From Adiantum capillus-veneris (Eukaryota; Streptophyta; Polypodiopsida; Polypodiales; Pteridaceae), in the NCBI GenBank assembly GCA_014529385.2, contig CM043954.1:7939806-8003805 (forward strand): a stretch of 64,000 bases of DNA. Reading direction: 5' to 3'. The position numbers and the translations under genes are program-made. The notes below the pieces were generated by a model. That model was given only the letters and a program-made list of their open reading frames with translations, had not been told where the DNA came from and searched no databases. Shown in pieces: positions 43,860-54,236 of this stretch; position 1 is the stretch's first letter; each line of letters begins with the position of its first letter.

Positions 43860-45368
43860 TTTATAAAAGGACTTAATCTATTAGAGAATTAAGTGAAGAA
43901 TCTCTTTTCTTTCTTTTATCCAAAAATAAGGATTTTCAGAGTAAATAGGTATCCTTGTTAAATATTGGATGAGATATTTCTGCTGTAACTTGCTTGGACT
44001 GTTAGTAATCTCCCATAATTATCGTATAAATATTGGATCTATTTTACTAAATTTCTCCTTAGTTTATACTCCAAAAATATCCTATTTTGGCCTTAGTAAA
44101 TTATGAGTTACCTATCTGTGAGTGGGTTATTTTTCTGTTGACATAATTAGTTAAAATAAATATCTGAGGTTAAGATAATTATCACGCATTTCATAAAATG
44201 TTTTTTTCCTCTGATAATTATTTCAAAGCTTTTTGGATTAGTTTGCTATTTTTCCCCTTTTATTTTCCCTTTAAAACAGTGTTTTCCTATTGAGATAACT
44301 AGTTAAACTAATTATCTAAGGTTAAGATAATTATCAAGGGTTTCATAAGATAAGTTTTGCCTTTGATAATTATCTCAAAGCATTTTGGATTAATTTGACC
44401 ATTTCCCCCTTTACTTTTCCCTTAAAAATAGTATAATTCTGCTTAAATAATTACAAGAATTACTCAAAAAATTAAAAGATAATTTTCTTAGCATAATTAT
44501 AGTCTAACATAGCTTTGATAATTATCTCATCTTAATCTAAATTTAATTAGTATAGCTATCATTAATTTATGGTTAAAATGAGTAATTTCAATCCTAATAT
44601 AATATAATAAATAATTACCTTAGTGTTCCTAAGCTTAATCTCAATAATCAACAGAGAATTTTGAATCAGGAGAGAATTTTAGAGTATAATTAGGTTTAAT
44701 CTTCAATTAATCAAGAAAAATATAATTGGGTTAACATAGTTCTACTAATTAAAAAAGGTTAGTGCTAATTACCATTGATTAACCTACTAGAGCTTTGCTC
44801 TCTAGTGATTTTTGCGTAGAGGTCCCTTTAGATGAGAGAGAATTTTCCAAGGCTCCCAATCTATTTTTTTATGAAGGAGGGGGATCTTTTTATAGCTTTT
44901 CAGGGCCCCTGGGCTGTTTTTGACGTTCTGGCACCACAAACATGTCCCCCAGCTTCCAACTAGTGCCACCTACTGCTAAATTTGTCTTGGACAGGTTCCA
45001 CACAACCCCTCTAGCTTCCAGAATCGATTTCTGCTATTTTCCCTGATTTTTAATGATTAAACTTGGAAATATCTGCAATTTCTAGAACCTTAGGATAAAA
45101 AGTCTTTAGCAGTGATAATTACTGAAACCATTTAGTTTTACTGAACTAATTAAATTCCTAGTGTAACCTTTCAGAGGCCATAACTTTTCCAAATTTTATC
45201 GAAATTTGATTCTAAAAAATTCTAACCATTGTAAAGCTCTGGTTACGGTTCCAAAAGTACCAATATTTACCATAATTGGATCATTGTACAGTGTTTTCTC
45301 AACAACCGGTTACTTTGAACAGGCTTTGTACAATTTCTAAGGTTTCAGAAACTAGAAACCTTGCAATC
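43860..45368 (-). repeat. Probable LTR of a minus-strand chromovirus remnant
   Basis: AT-rich noncoding sequence begins (minus sense) TGATTGCAAGG right after a PPT-like string at 45367-45380. A minus-strand TATA-like string lies at 44886-44894. A ~152-bp direct duplication lies at about 44135-44440. The distal end is not defined. Confidence 0.5.
44135..44440 (-). repeat. ~152-bp tandem duplication in the LTR
   Basis: Two units share 'ggttaagataattatca' (44168 and 44320), 'gataattat', 'tttggatta' and 'ttttcccttaaaa'-type blocks in the same order. Such duplications in LTRs often copy enhancer sequence. Confidence 0.75.
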
Positions 45369-45404
45369 ACCCCAACTTAAGGAATTGAGATGTTCTCATC
45401 TCAA
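45367..45404 (-). promoter_or_regulatory. Stem-loop plus polypurine tract of the chromovirus remnant
   Basis: On the minus strand an 8-bp stem TTGAGATG/CATCTCAA closes an AGAA loop (45404-45385). Four bases later comes TTAAGTTGGGGTGA, ending at the putative LTR start. It has the same layout as in elements B and C. Confidence 0.6.
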
Positions 45405-45960
45405 ACGAATTTGGGAAAATCTTTGAGAAGTGATACTTCGTCCTCCCATGTGGCGTCTTCAGTGGGGTAGTCCTTCCATTTTACTATATATTCTCTGATT
45501 ACTCTGTTCTGGAGACTTCTTTCCCTAGTATCAAGAATACAATTTGGTTGGAGTTCAAGAATTCCTTGCTTCTGCATCACAATCTGCTCGTCATCTAGAG
45601 TGTGATTGGGATTTGGAATGTAGGGTTTTAGAAGACTGATATGGATGAGTGAACCTTGAGGTGTTCATGTAGCTTTAATTTGTAAACTTGATCTCACTGA
45701 TTACTTTTATCACTTCATAAGGTCCAAATATCTGTGACTTAGTTTTTTGTATTTTCCCAAGGATAAATTGCTTCTCTTTGGCCGTACCCTAAGGAATACT
45801 TTATCCCCCTTTTTTGAAAAACCGATCAGACCATTTTGATCAGCATAATGTTTTTGGTGTTCCTTAGCTGCTTGAATGTCCTGTCATATGGCTTTGGTTT
45901 AGGCATCCATCTCCTCCAACGTTTGTTTTGACGCTTCTACTCTTGTAGTAGGGTCAGAAA
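45405..45960 (-). pseudogene. Chromoviral integrase C-terminus: GPY module and chromodomain
   Basis: On the minus strand the reading gives GDKVFLRVRPKEKQFILGK and then IFGPYEVIKVI, the GPY/F module of Ty3/gypsy integrase. After a frame change, LQNRVIREYIVKWKDYPTED and ATWEDEVSLL follow, the classic chromodomain core (Y-x-V-K-W-x-x-x-P-x-x-x-A-T-W-E). The chromodomain guides integration to heterochromatin through histone marks. The catalytic core is missing above about 45960. A stop or frame change lies near 45660-45690. Confidence 0.8.
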
Positions 45961-46319
45961 ATTTTAGGGGTCCGAAGTGTTTCTGCCCACTTGAGTCTCT
46001 TCAAATTGAGTGCCAAACCTTCTATCTGTCCCGCATCAATTAGGAAAATTTCACCAAACTGTGACCAGTTGATTCCCCATGTAGGAGGAGGGGAAAACAT
46101 TTCATCTAATCATTTGCATGATGCTCTTGCGAAATAAGAATTTAATGGAGTTGCAAGCAGCCTCGAACATGATGTTAAAGATCATAAACTTTCGGCAAGC
46201 TTGGCAGACAATTTCGTGTATTGATAGGGAAATTCTCATCTCACAATATACTATAATTAAAAATGCAATATAACTTATTGTGCCTATTTTGTCAACTTTT
46301 CATCCTAGGGTCAGGAAGC
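45961..46319. other. Junction region, unassigned
   Basis: No readable domain. It joins the minus-strand chromovirus fragment to plus-strand element D. Confidence 0.4.
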
Positions 46320-46922
46320 ACTACAAGGGAGGAATGGAATTGTGAAGATACGACCAGTTCTTTGAGTTCCGACAACCAGTCTGATTAGGAGAAAGAAGAA
46401 ATCCATGTTAAGATCTGTGATAGAATTCAAAAACTCACTGTGGAGTTAGAAGATATCAGAAGAACTTTGCCTGAAGTGGCAAGATTCATCAGACAGTGAA
46501 GGAAAGCTGAAGCAGAGGCTAGGATAGTTGATTTGACGGCTATCCAAGATGATGAAGTACCGCTCATTCAGGTCGATTACAAAGTTCGGAAACAAAGGGA
46601 ACCACTTTCAAGTGTCATCTTGGATGGAGGAGCAGGAGTCAATATAATGGGAGTATATCTTCACTAGAGGATGGGCATTACAAATTTGAAGCCAACACCT
46701 TTCAAAGTGCGGATGGCAGATCATCGAGTAGCGCAAGCTATTGGTATGATCGAAAATTTGCCGATACGAGTAGGCAAGGAGAAGTTCAAAACCAGCTTCC
46801 TAGTTCTTGATGTGCAAGGGGCATATGGGATGCTACTAGGGTGCCCATGGTTGCGAATGGCACAAGCTGTTCACGACTATGCTAATCAAACTCTGATTGT
46901 ACAAGGCAGAATCCAGATCTAG
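46320..46922 (+). pseudogene. Element D aspartic protease
   Basis: The plus-strand reading VDLTAIQDDEVPLIQVDY leads to SVILDGGAGVNIMGV, with the catalytic Asp in a D-G-G context. A stop at about 46665 follows, then MGITNLKPTPFKVRMAD and GAYGMLLGCPWLRMA, the L-L-G-x-P-W block. It ends at 46922. Gag is absent upstream, where the sequence meets the chromovirus fragment. The frame continues into a linker and RT. Confidence 0.8.
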
Positions 46923-47003
46923 ACAAACAATACTAGAAGCTAGAGAAAGGAGCTAAGACCTAAAGAGTTATGCCAAAAGTATAAGAGAAAGAAGATTGAA
47001 AGG

Positions 47004-47990
47004 ATGTTAGCAGCTTTGAATATTTTTCCTTTAGCAGAAATTGACCTCAATGTAGTTCTACTCAACAAGGAGCAAGCTTATAAACAGAAGAAGGAGTTTC
47101 CAGACCAGTTTACTGAACTCAATTCAAGAGAACAATCATTTCAGTTAACTGGAAGACTGGAAGGATCAGTTGAATTCAGTACACAAGAGGAGCCAGTACA
47201 TGCTGAGGAGGACACGGCAAATCAAAATAATGATTCGGAGTTCAAAGGGCCATCTTGGGATTATGCTGAAGAGTTAACCAAGAGAAAAGGTGGTGGGCCT
47301 AACTGGTTGCTCCCAGATGACCAAGAAATAGAGGAATGGAATCTAGGATGTGAAGACAATCCTTGAATGATCAAGGTGAACAAACATCTCAATCCAGCAA
47401 TGAAGGAGAAAGCACGTAAAATGTTCCAGAATTACAAAGATGTTTTTGCTTGGGAACATACTGATCTCAAAGGAGTGGATCCAGAAGTTTTCCAACACAG
47501 AATACCACTGAAACCAGACGTTAGGCGAGTCAAACTGCAACGGTATAAAATGAATCCCAATTATGCTAAGAAGGTCAAGGAAGAGATTGACAACCTTCTC
47601 AAAGCTGGGTTCATCACTGAAGTGGCTAAGAGTGATTGACTATTTCTTGTTGTAGTTGTTCCTAAAAATAATGGGAAATTGAGAGTATGTGTATATTATA
47701 GGAAACTTAATGCTCAAACCATCAAGGATCCATTTCCATTTCCTTTCATAGATATGTTGCTTGATGGGATTTCAGGGTATGAAATGTACAGCTTTATGGA
47801 TGAATATAGTGGCTACAATGAATTATAGATTACTCCTGAGGACCGGGGGAAGACCACTTTTATTACTGAGTGGGGAGCCTTTATGTATTTGGTAATGCCA
47901 TTCGACCTATGCAATGCACCAGCTACTTTTCAACGGTGTATGATGGACATATTCAATGAGTTTCTTCATCGGTTCCTCGCCATATTCATG
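47004..47990 (+). pseudogene. Element D reverse transcriptase, truncated within the catalytic block
   Basis: A linker (47004-47366) precedes RT. It shows DVFAWEHTDLKGVDPEVFQH (47367-47639), then after a stop VVPKNNGKLRVCVYYRKLNA, YSGYNEL and [19 protein letters not shown]. Next comes [10 protein letters not shown], and LAIFME where F-M-D-D is expected. Homology ends there, at about 47990; RNase H and integrase are absent. Stops lie at about 47637 and 47826. The truncation exactly at the YMDD position looks like a deletion joint with the following ORF. Confidence 0.85.
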
Positions 47991-49392
47991 GAAATCACTA
48001 GCACATCAGTCACAACATAGTAGGGAGGTTAAAGGGAAAAGTAAAGTTATGGTTGAGGGACCAGTAGTAGCTGATAAGAAACATTCATTACAACTTATCA
48101 CACTAAACAGGAGATTGAGACATCAAACAACAGACTCCCATAACCGAGCAATATCTGAGGATGATGATGTCCTATCTGATCTAGAACGCTTTCAACAATT
48201 GTATGTCGGCGCAAGGGAAATGGTTGAGCACTGGAAATCAGTTGCTTTTCATGATCAAAAGACCTGCCATTTACCTGAGCATCCCAGCATAGTCCAGCTG
48301 TTGGAAAGGGTGCCTAAATGGATAATCACTACTGAAGAGAGAGTGAACAATCCACATTGGCAACGACAGTCTACTGTAGATTGTCGCTCTCTGGCTATAG
48401 AATTAGAACTTCTGCTTGGAAACAAGCCAACATACAAATGTATGAAGGATGTCAGAAATCAGTTGAAAGAGGTTTTGGTGCAGATGAAAATTGCTAGAGG
48501 AGTTTTGGATCAAAGGATGCGGGTCATTCTTGAAGATCAGACGGCCACTAGCAAAGGACCTCAGACTAGAATGTCAGTTGGAGAATAGGCAACTGCTCTC
48601 CGGAAACTATTTCAGTTGGTGAGAGTAACTAGAAAAATGATGCAGCAAGAGAACCAGGCTGTTCTCAACTTCTTAGAATTTGTGCATGATTGCCCAGTTC
48701 TCTTGTATGCTTTACCAACAAGAGAGACAGAATTGCCAAGATTTTTTCTAGAACTTTACCCTCAACATCTAGAACCAGTCGGATCGCCTTACATATTTCA
48801 AGATATTGATGACCTCCAGGATTGGTATGAGCAATCGATTGTGGAATGGAAAACTTAGCAAACACTGTTCAATGATGCTCTCCAACTAGATGATCTTCAG
48901 GAGCTGAAACATGAGGTACAGAGGATCAGACTGTGTATGGGTCAATGGAAGATTCAGATTAGAGGCCTCACCAAGATCACCAATTAATTGTTGAAACTTA
49001 CTGTTGAGTCCTCTAAACTGCCTCAAAAGGATATTACGGCTAAACCGAGCCTAGGACCATAGTATAGAGAGATGGTGGAGATTCATTTTTAAGCTCGGAT
49101 AAAAACCAATCAGCCTCTCCTAGAAGGATGGATCCATACAGCTTCGCATTGTCACAAATTTGCCAGAACAAGGATCACCAAAGGAAGACGTACGCTCTAT
49201 GATCCTGACACCGAAACCTATCATCCTCTTACATCTTATGAATCGGAGATGACCATGGAAAGGCGGCATCATCTTGAGCAGGAGGCCATTTACACACTCA
49301 TTCAGAAGGAGAATGCTGGCACTGGGACTTCTCAGACGCCATCCAGGCCAAAGGGTAAACAAAAGCTGGTTCAATGGAAGGATATTGGGTAG
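47991..49392 (+). pseudogene. Unknown ORF at the 3' end of element D
   Basis: A single plus-strand frame runs about 460 codons, with stops only at about 48586, 48856, 48985, 49060, 49090 and 49390. It shows VKGKSKVMVEGPVVADKKHS, LERFQQLYVGAREMVEHWKS and PEHPSIVQLLERVPKWI, then LELLLGNKPTYKCM, HDCPVLLYALPTRETELPRF and DIDDLQDWYEQSIVEW, and finally RRTLYDPDTETYHPL with HHLEQEAIY. It is rich in Leu/Glu/Gln with coiled-coil-like stretches. There is no signal peptide or membrane segment, so it is not an evident env. I do not recognise it. It ends about 240 bp before the LTR. Confidence 0.5.
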
Positions 49393-49591
49393 TTCTATCT
49401 CCCAATTTAGTTGAGGGATTTTCCTTCTCAACTGGAAGGTTGATATCAGTCTGTGTAGATGATGAGAGCTCTACACTGGCCTTTTCATCTATCTCTCTAT
49501 CATTGGTCAAATCCAGTCTCCAGAATTAGAATCAGACGGTGGATTTTTTCTTTTCAAACTAGAATCAGATGGGGGAATTTTCTTTTCTGAA

Positions 49592-49631
49592 ATTTTGGAA
49601 TCTTGCCAAAATTCAAGAAAGGAGGGAGGGA
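49592..49631 (+). promoter_or_regulatory. Hairpin and polypurine tract of element D
   Basis: TTTTGG-aatcttg-CCAAAA (49592-49610) is followed by a GA-rich tract AAAGGAGGGAGGGA that abuts the LTR. Upstream, a ~35-bp sequence ('aatcagacggtggattttttctttt') is tandemly repeated. Confidence 0.55.
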
Positions 49632-50101
49632 TGTAGAAGGCTGAGACAGTTTCATTATGCGGGAACCGGCTCCTGTGAGACGGGCAGTGGATCAATCAAT
49701 AATTACTACGGTAATTACCATGGTAAACCCAAGGCATATAAATAGGACCCATTACATTATAATTTCGGGTTGGCAATTGTTGTCGGTAGTTATGGGCATA
49801 AGTTATAGGCAAGCATTAAGTCAATTGTCGGTTGTACTCTGTTCATCTTTTGGTCCATAAGCCACATCATCTTCATTCTAATCCTTCATCTATAATTCCA
49901 ATTACAGCAGTGTAGTATATTTCAGTTATACCTACTCTGTACTCAGTTACTCTGATTTTGACTCTGAATCTGAATCTGAATATCATTCTCAGTACTTAGT
50001 CTGGTTGCTATTCCAGTAGATGTATTCCAATTCAGTTTCTGTTCCTTTGTCTAGTCTATTATCTGAACTAATACATCACCAATAGCTGTAAGCTTCTAAC
50101 A
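49632..50101 (+). repeat. 3' LTR of element D
   Basis: 470 bp, starting TGTAGAAGGCTGAG and ending GCTTCTAACA, with a TATA box TATAAATA at 49737-49744. The ends are imperfect inverted repeats (TGTAGAAG / CTTCTAACA). No 5' partner was found. Confidence 0.75.
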
Positions 50102-51538
50102 ATGGAATTAGCTATCTCAAGAGATCAGCTCCAATTCCAGCATGGATCATCATCCTTTGAAATGTTGTCGGTGCATCGGTTAAGCCAAAGGGCATGACTC
50201 TATAGGCAAAAATCCCCCATTCTATAGCGAAGGTTGTTTTATGTTGGTCCTTGGGATCTATTGTTGGTTGGTTGTACCCAGAGAATCCATCCAAAAATCT
50301 ATAGAGGCTTCCTTGCCTGCTACGCGTTCTAGCACATGATCGGTGATGGGGAGAGGATAGCTATCTCGTATAATGACAGAGTTCACTTTTTTGAGATTTA
50401 CACACACTCTGAGTTTGCCATTTTTTAAAGGCAGCACAACAATTGGTGATAGCCAATCTCTGTGTTCTATCTCATAGATAAACTCTACTTCCTTGAGTTT
50501 TTCTATCTCTTCTTTGATTTTTTTGGTGAAGGTCTCATTATACGTATATGGTCTTTGTTACCTTGGCTTGGCATCATCTCTCATAGGGATGGTATGCTGG
50601 AATATTGTAGGATCCACTCCTTTGAGATCCCTATGTGACCATGCAAAAACATCTCTATTTTCATTTAACATCCTTATGACAATCTCTTCTTCTTCTTGCG
50701 ACACATCCATAGCTATGTATGCAGGTTTTGGCTCTTCTCTAGGCTCTACTAGGTCAATTATTTTTGCAATTTTTGGACCTTCATAGGATTTCTCCAATTT
50801 TGTTATTGTCGTAATGGTTGCTTGACAACAATCCTGCGATCTTGCAAAGTGTATTTTTCATAGTGAGATGGAATATTGATTTCTCTATAATTATCACTAT
50901 CTGATTCCATTTTCGTTGTCTAGATCTCTTTCAAGTTCCTTTTTGACTCTTTGTATTTAGCCTTACTCTTTGTTTTTGTCATTGGCAAGCTCTTTCTCCT
51001 TGGTTATTTCAGGCTTGTAAATTTTTTGTTTCTTTTGTGTTGGTCGCTCTTTAAATGCCGATTCGAGATACCTTCTAGTTACCTTGTCCGTTATGCAATC
51101 CATGGTGTTTACTTTCACTAAGAATTGAATTCTGGTGTCCAACGGTTATTTTGTGACTTTCTTCGCGGTATCTATGTTGACGTCTCCAATGTTGATTTGG
51201 AAACTCAAGGAATATTTCTTTCCCTCCTTGGACTAGAAGTTTAGCTCTTGCATGCTTTTTTCTGAGTCCGAGTCTTTAGTTGTAATTGTCTCTTCTTCCA
51301 ACTCATTCGTGGCATCATAGTAGTGATCCAAAAAGACATGTTTCCCTTCAATCCTCTCAAAGAGTACCATTTGGATAGGGACTATGTCATAGCTTTCTAC
51401 ATCACAGAATTGCGTAGATGTTGATTCATTAACACATACATCCATTGTGGCCAGGATTTGAGTCCATTTAAATGTTTAAACAATGTTCATGGAATGGTTC
51501 CGGTATATATTCCGTGTTATTCACCTCTTTGTCTATAT
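50102..51538 (-). pseudogene. A2: second copy of the element A family, RT N-terminus and spacer
   Basis: The minus-strand reading matches element A closely. It shows DVFAWSHRDLKGVDPTIFQH (50558-50797), the segment SPIVVLPLKNGKL with CVNLKKVNSVIIRDSYPLP, and MDGFSGYNQPTID with FAYRVMPFGLTDAPTTFQRM (50112-50294). It stops there, beside the LTR of element D, so RT beyond 'TFQRMM' is lost. The spacer part (51233-51445) corresponds to 10167-10355 of element A. The remainder of the spacer and the protease lie beyond the two insertions that follow (52026-52147, 57786-58200). Frameshifts are present. Confidence 0.85.
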
Positions 51539-52025
51539 CATTAGGGAGAGAATGGGGTCTAGGAGGGCCTCTTTATTTGGTAGTTTAAGAAAGTCAAACC
51601 TTTAGTAGTATTAAGAAAGTAATCGAAAGACAACTTTTGAATTCAAACAAGCAAAACGTCTAGTTTATTTGAATTCAATGTTTCCCCCCAAAATGGAAAT
51701 TAAAATCTATTGTGTAAAACCATATCATGTAGCATATCCATGGAAAGAACTCGACATGTAGATTGCATATCTATGATCTCTGCTCAAATCGGAGATCATA
51801 GCTTGAAGTTATGGAACACAAAAAATCATAAAATCCTCCACCTCCTTTTTGGGGGGAAAACTGCATCATTTGACCACTCTTACACATCTCTTACACACCC
51901 ACCATTCTTGCACAGATGGCGTACAACTATTTGTCAAAATATAAATCACTTCCATAAGCTAATGGAAAATAAAGAGGCCCTCCTACACCCCATCCTCTTC
52001 CTTATGTCATAGTCTTCCCTTTACA
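51539..52025 (+). repeat. Palindrome-rich LTR-like repeat inserted in A2, ends inverted
   Basis: A 487-bp homologue of 58683-59158, where the same sequence precedes a PBS. Its first ~38 bp (TTAGGGAGAGAATGGGGTCT...) are the reverse complement of a segment near its other end (51967-52003), with about four mismatches. Inside, GAATTCAAA/TTTGAATTC and CTATGATCTC/GAGATCATAG also pair. Reading it as a solo LTR of element G is favoured by the homology; a MITE is the alternative. No target duplication is evident. Confidence 0.65.
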
Positions 52026-52147
52026 AACTCCCCGATTGAGAAGTCCAACACATCCAAATTGGAGTGTCTTTATGTATCCCTGAAGGTAGTCAGAGGTCTC
52101 AGAGTCTAGTTCTTGTATTGGTGTCTTCAATACATCCTTGTAGTAAT
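52026..52147 (-). pseudogene. A2 spacer fragment
   Basis: A short A2 piece between the LTR-like repeat and the copia element. It matches 10345-10450 of element A (for example 'cacatccaaattggagtgtctttat'). Confidence 0.7.
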
Positions 52148-52940
52148 TGTTAAGTATGGAGCCTGATTTACCCCTTGTAATTTCATGTGGTAAAAACACA
52201 CATTTGTAAGGCCCCCATTATGAGGAGAAGCCATCATGCGTGAAGGAAAATCACTCATAGAAAACCAAAATTATCACAGTCCAAATTCAGGGGCAACATT
52301 AGGGGCCTTGGGGGCGGAAGCCCCCGAGACTTTTTTTTCCCTCGCCGGAAGATTCCTTTTCGTCGGAATATTATGTCTGGACGGCGGCCTGAAAGTGGTC
52401 GGAAAACAACCGGTTGGTTGGCCGGTAGTCAATGGCCGGTGGCTGGTGGTCGGAAGTCAATGGCCGATGCCGGTGGCCGAATTCAATGGCCAGTGGCCGA
52501 ATTCAAAAGCGGACTTGTCTTCTCAAGGGCGGCCACACATGGGCGGATTGAAGGGTCCGATTTGGACTTATCTACACAAGGGCGGCTACGCATGGCTGCC
52601 TCTCATGAGAGAGGGCAACCCTTTTGGCCTATAAAAGGAGGCCATTTCTACACACATTATATAGTGTGAAGTTGATGCAACAAGGTGAGTGTGAGGTGGT
52701 GAGAGTGAAGCAAGGCGGGAGCTCCATTGAGGGTATAATCCCTTTGTAAACTACTTCTTGTTTTGAAGTACTAAAGCCATTGAGTGGATGCTTTCCCGTG
52801 GACGTAGCCCACATTGGGTGAAGCACGTATATCGTGTGTACTCTCTCTCTCTCTACTCTACAATCTCGTGTATGTAATTTTTCTCTCTCCATTAAGTAAT
52901 CTACTCAATTATCTATTTAGCTACGTCTTATTTCCTAACA
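52148..52940 (+). repeat. 5' LTR of copia element F
   Basis: Ends TG...CA, with TATA box TATAAAA at 52630. U3 holds several copies of a 'caatggccggtggccgaattc'-like minisatellite (52428-52507). A short CT run lies at about 52838-52855. Confidence 0.95.
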
Positions 52941-52942
52941 AC

Positions 52943-52954
52943 TGGTATCAGAGC
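52943..52954 (+). other. Primer binding site of element F (tRNA-iMet)
   Basis: TGGTATCAGAGC lies two bases after the 5' LTR. Confidence 0.95.
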
Positions 52955-53013
52955 AAGGTCTGCTCGTAGCTAAATTATCTCAAGGAAAGGATTCCTTGAA
53001 TTGAGTGGGAGTT

Positions 53014-53777
53014 ATGGCGGAGGAAGGGAACCTCAAGATTTGAGAAGTTCAACGGCGAAAACTACCAACATTGGAAGATGCAGATTGAAGACTATCTCTA
53101 CCAGAAGGACCTCTATTTGCCACTAGGCGGTCTTGCAAAGAAGCCCGCAACAATGGCAGATGAAGCATGGATTGTCCTTGATCGAAAGGCACTGGGAACA
53201 ATCCGGTTAAGCTTGGCATCAACGGTGGCCTTCAATGTTTCGGAGATGAAGACCACGGAGGACTTGATGAAGTCACTTGACGACTTCTACAAGAAACCAT
53301 CAACATCCAATAAAGTATTTTTTATGAAGTGCTTGTTCAATCTAAAGATGGCAGAGAATGGTCCAGTTGCAGAGATGGTTCAATGTTTCGGAGATGAAGA
53401 CCACGGAGGACTTGATGAAGTCACTTGACGACTTCTACAAGAAACCATCGACATCCAATAAAGTATTTCTTATGAAGTGCTTGTTCAATCTAAAGATGGC
53501 AGAGAATGGTTCAGTTGCAGAACACCTAAATGAATTTAACACAAACATAAGTCAAATTCGATCAGTGAAAATCAATTTCGATGATGAAGTGCGAGCTCTC
53601 CTTATACTATCATCTCTACCGGATAGTTGGGACAGCCTTGTGATGGCTGTAAGTAATTCTATCTCTGGTACAAATACTCTTAAGTTTGATGATGTTGTGG
53701 GTGTTCTCCTAAGTGAGGAAATACGAAGGAGAAGCTCAGGAGAATCATCAAGTGCTGCATTGTCAGTGGAAACCTAA
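53014..53777 (+). pseudogene. Copia gag with a 148-bp tandem duplication
   Basis: The ATG at 53014 opens MAEEGNLK and meets TGA at 53041. The gag reading then continues in another frame (53078) with GENYQHWKMQIEDYLYQKDL and LASTVAFNVSEMKTTEDLM, matching copia gag (UBN2-type). The sequence 53232-53379 is repeated as 53380-53527. Since 148 is not a multiple of three, the duplication shifts the frame, and the second unit is readable from 53358 to 53777. A zinc knuckle CWNCGKKGHVKKDC is encoded downstream, in the 53713 frame at about 53851-53892. Confidence 0.9.
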
Positions 53778-54236
53778 GGAGAGGTTCAAAAACCAAAAGG
53801 GTCGTGATCGCTCAAGGTGGAGCAAGTCACGCACAAAGTCAGTTCTTGAATGTTGGAACTGCGGCAAGAAGGGCCACGTCAAGAAGGATTGCTGGTCCAA
53901 GAAGAAGAAGGAGACTGAGTCTCAAGACAACAAGCCAACATCGAAAGCCAATGTGGCAGGTAAAGTAGAGCAAGATGCTCTAATTCTCTCATTAGACAAT
54001 GTGTCTAATTCCTGGATAGTAGATTCCAGGGCTTCATTCCATGCGACACCACACAAGCAACATTTCCAAGACTACACCAAAGGTAATTTTGGGTATGTAT
54101 ACTTGGGAGATGACGAAGCTTGTGAGATTGTCGCAAAGGTACAGTTTCTGTCAAAACTACTAATGGAAATGAATGGAAGCTTAAAGATGTTAGGCATGTT
54201 CCTTCTCTTTGCAAAAATCTGATCTCTACAGGACAA
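53778..54236 (+). pseudogene. Copia zinc knuckle and protease, active site altered
   Basis: The frame 53713-54222 holds the knuckle (53851-53892) and then NSWIVDSRASFHAT. Copia proteases use D-S-G-A at this point; here the Gly codon is AGG (Arg) at 54027-54029, so the protease would be dead. A frame change at about 54220 leads into the integrase frame. Confidence 0.85.

Noticed and set aside
46316-46335. CACTACAAGGG string as a CACTA terminus
   Set aside because: Single occurrence, no inverted partner and no 3-bp duplication seen.
47991-49392. Envelope-like gene of element D
   Set aside because: No signal peptide, membrane segment or cleavage-site pattern is visible in the reading.
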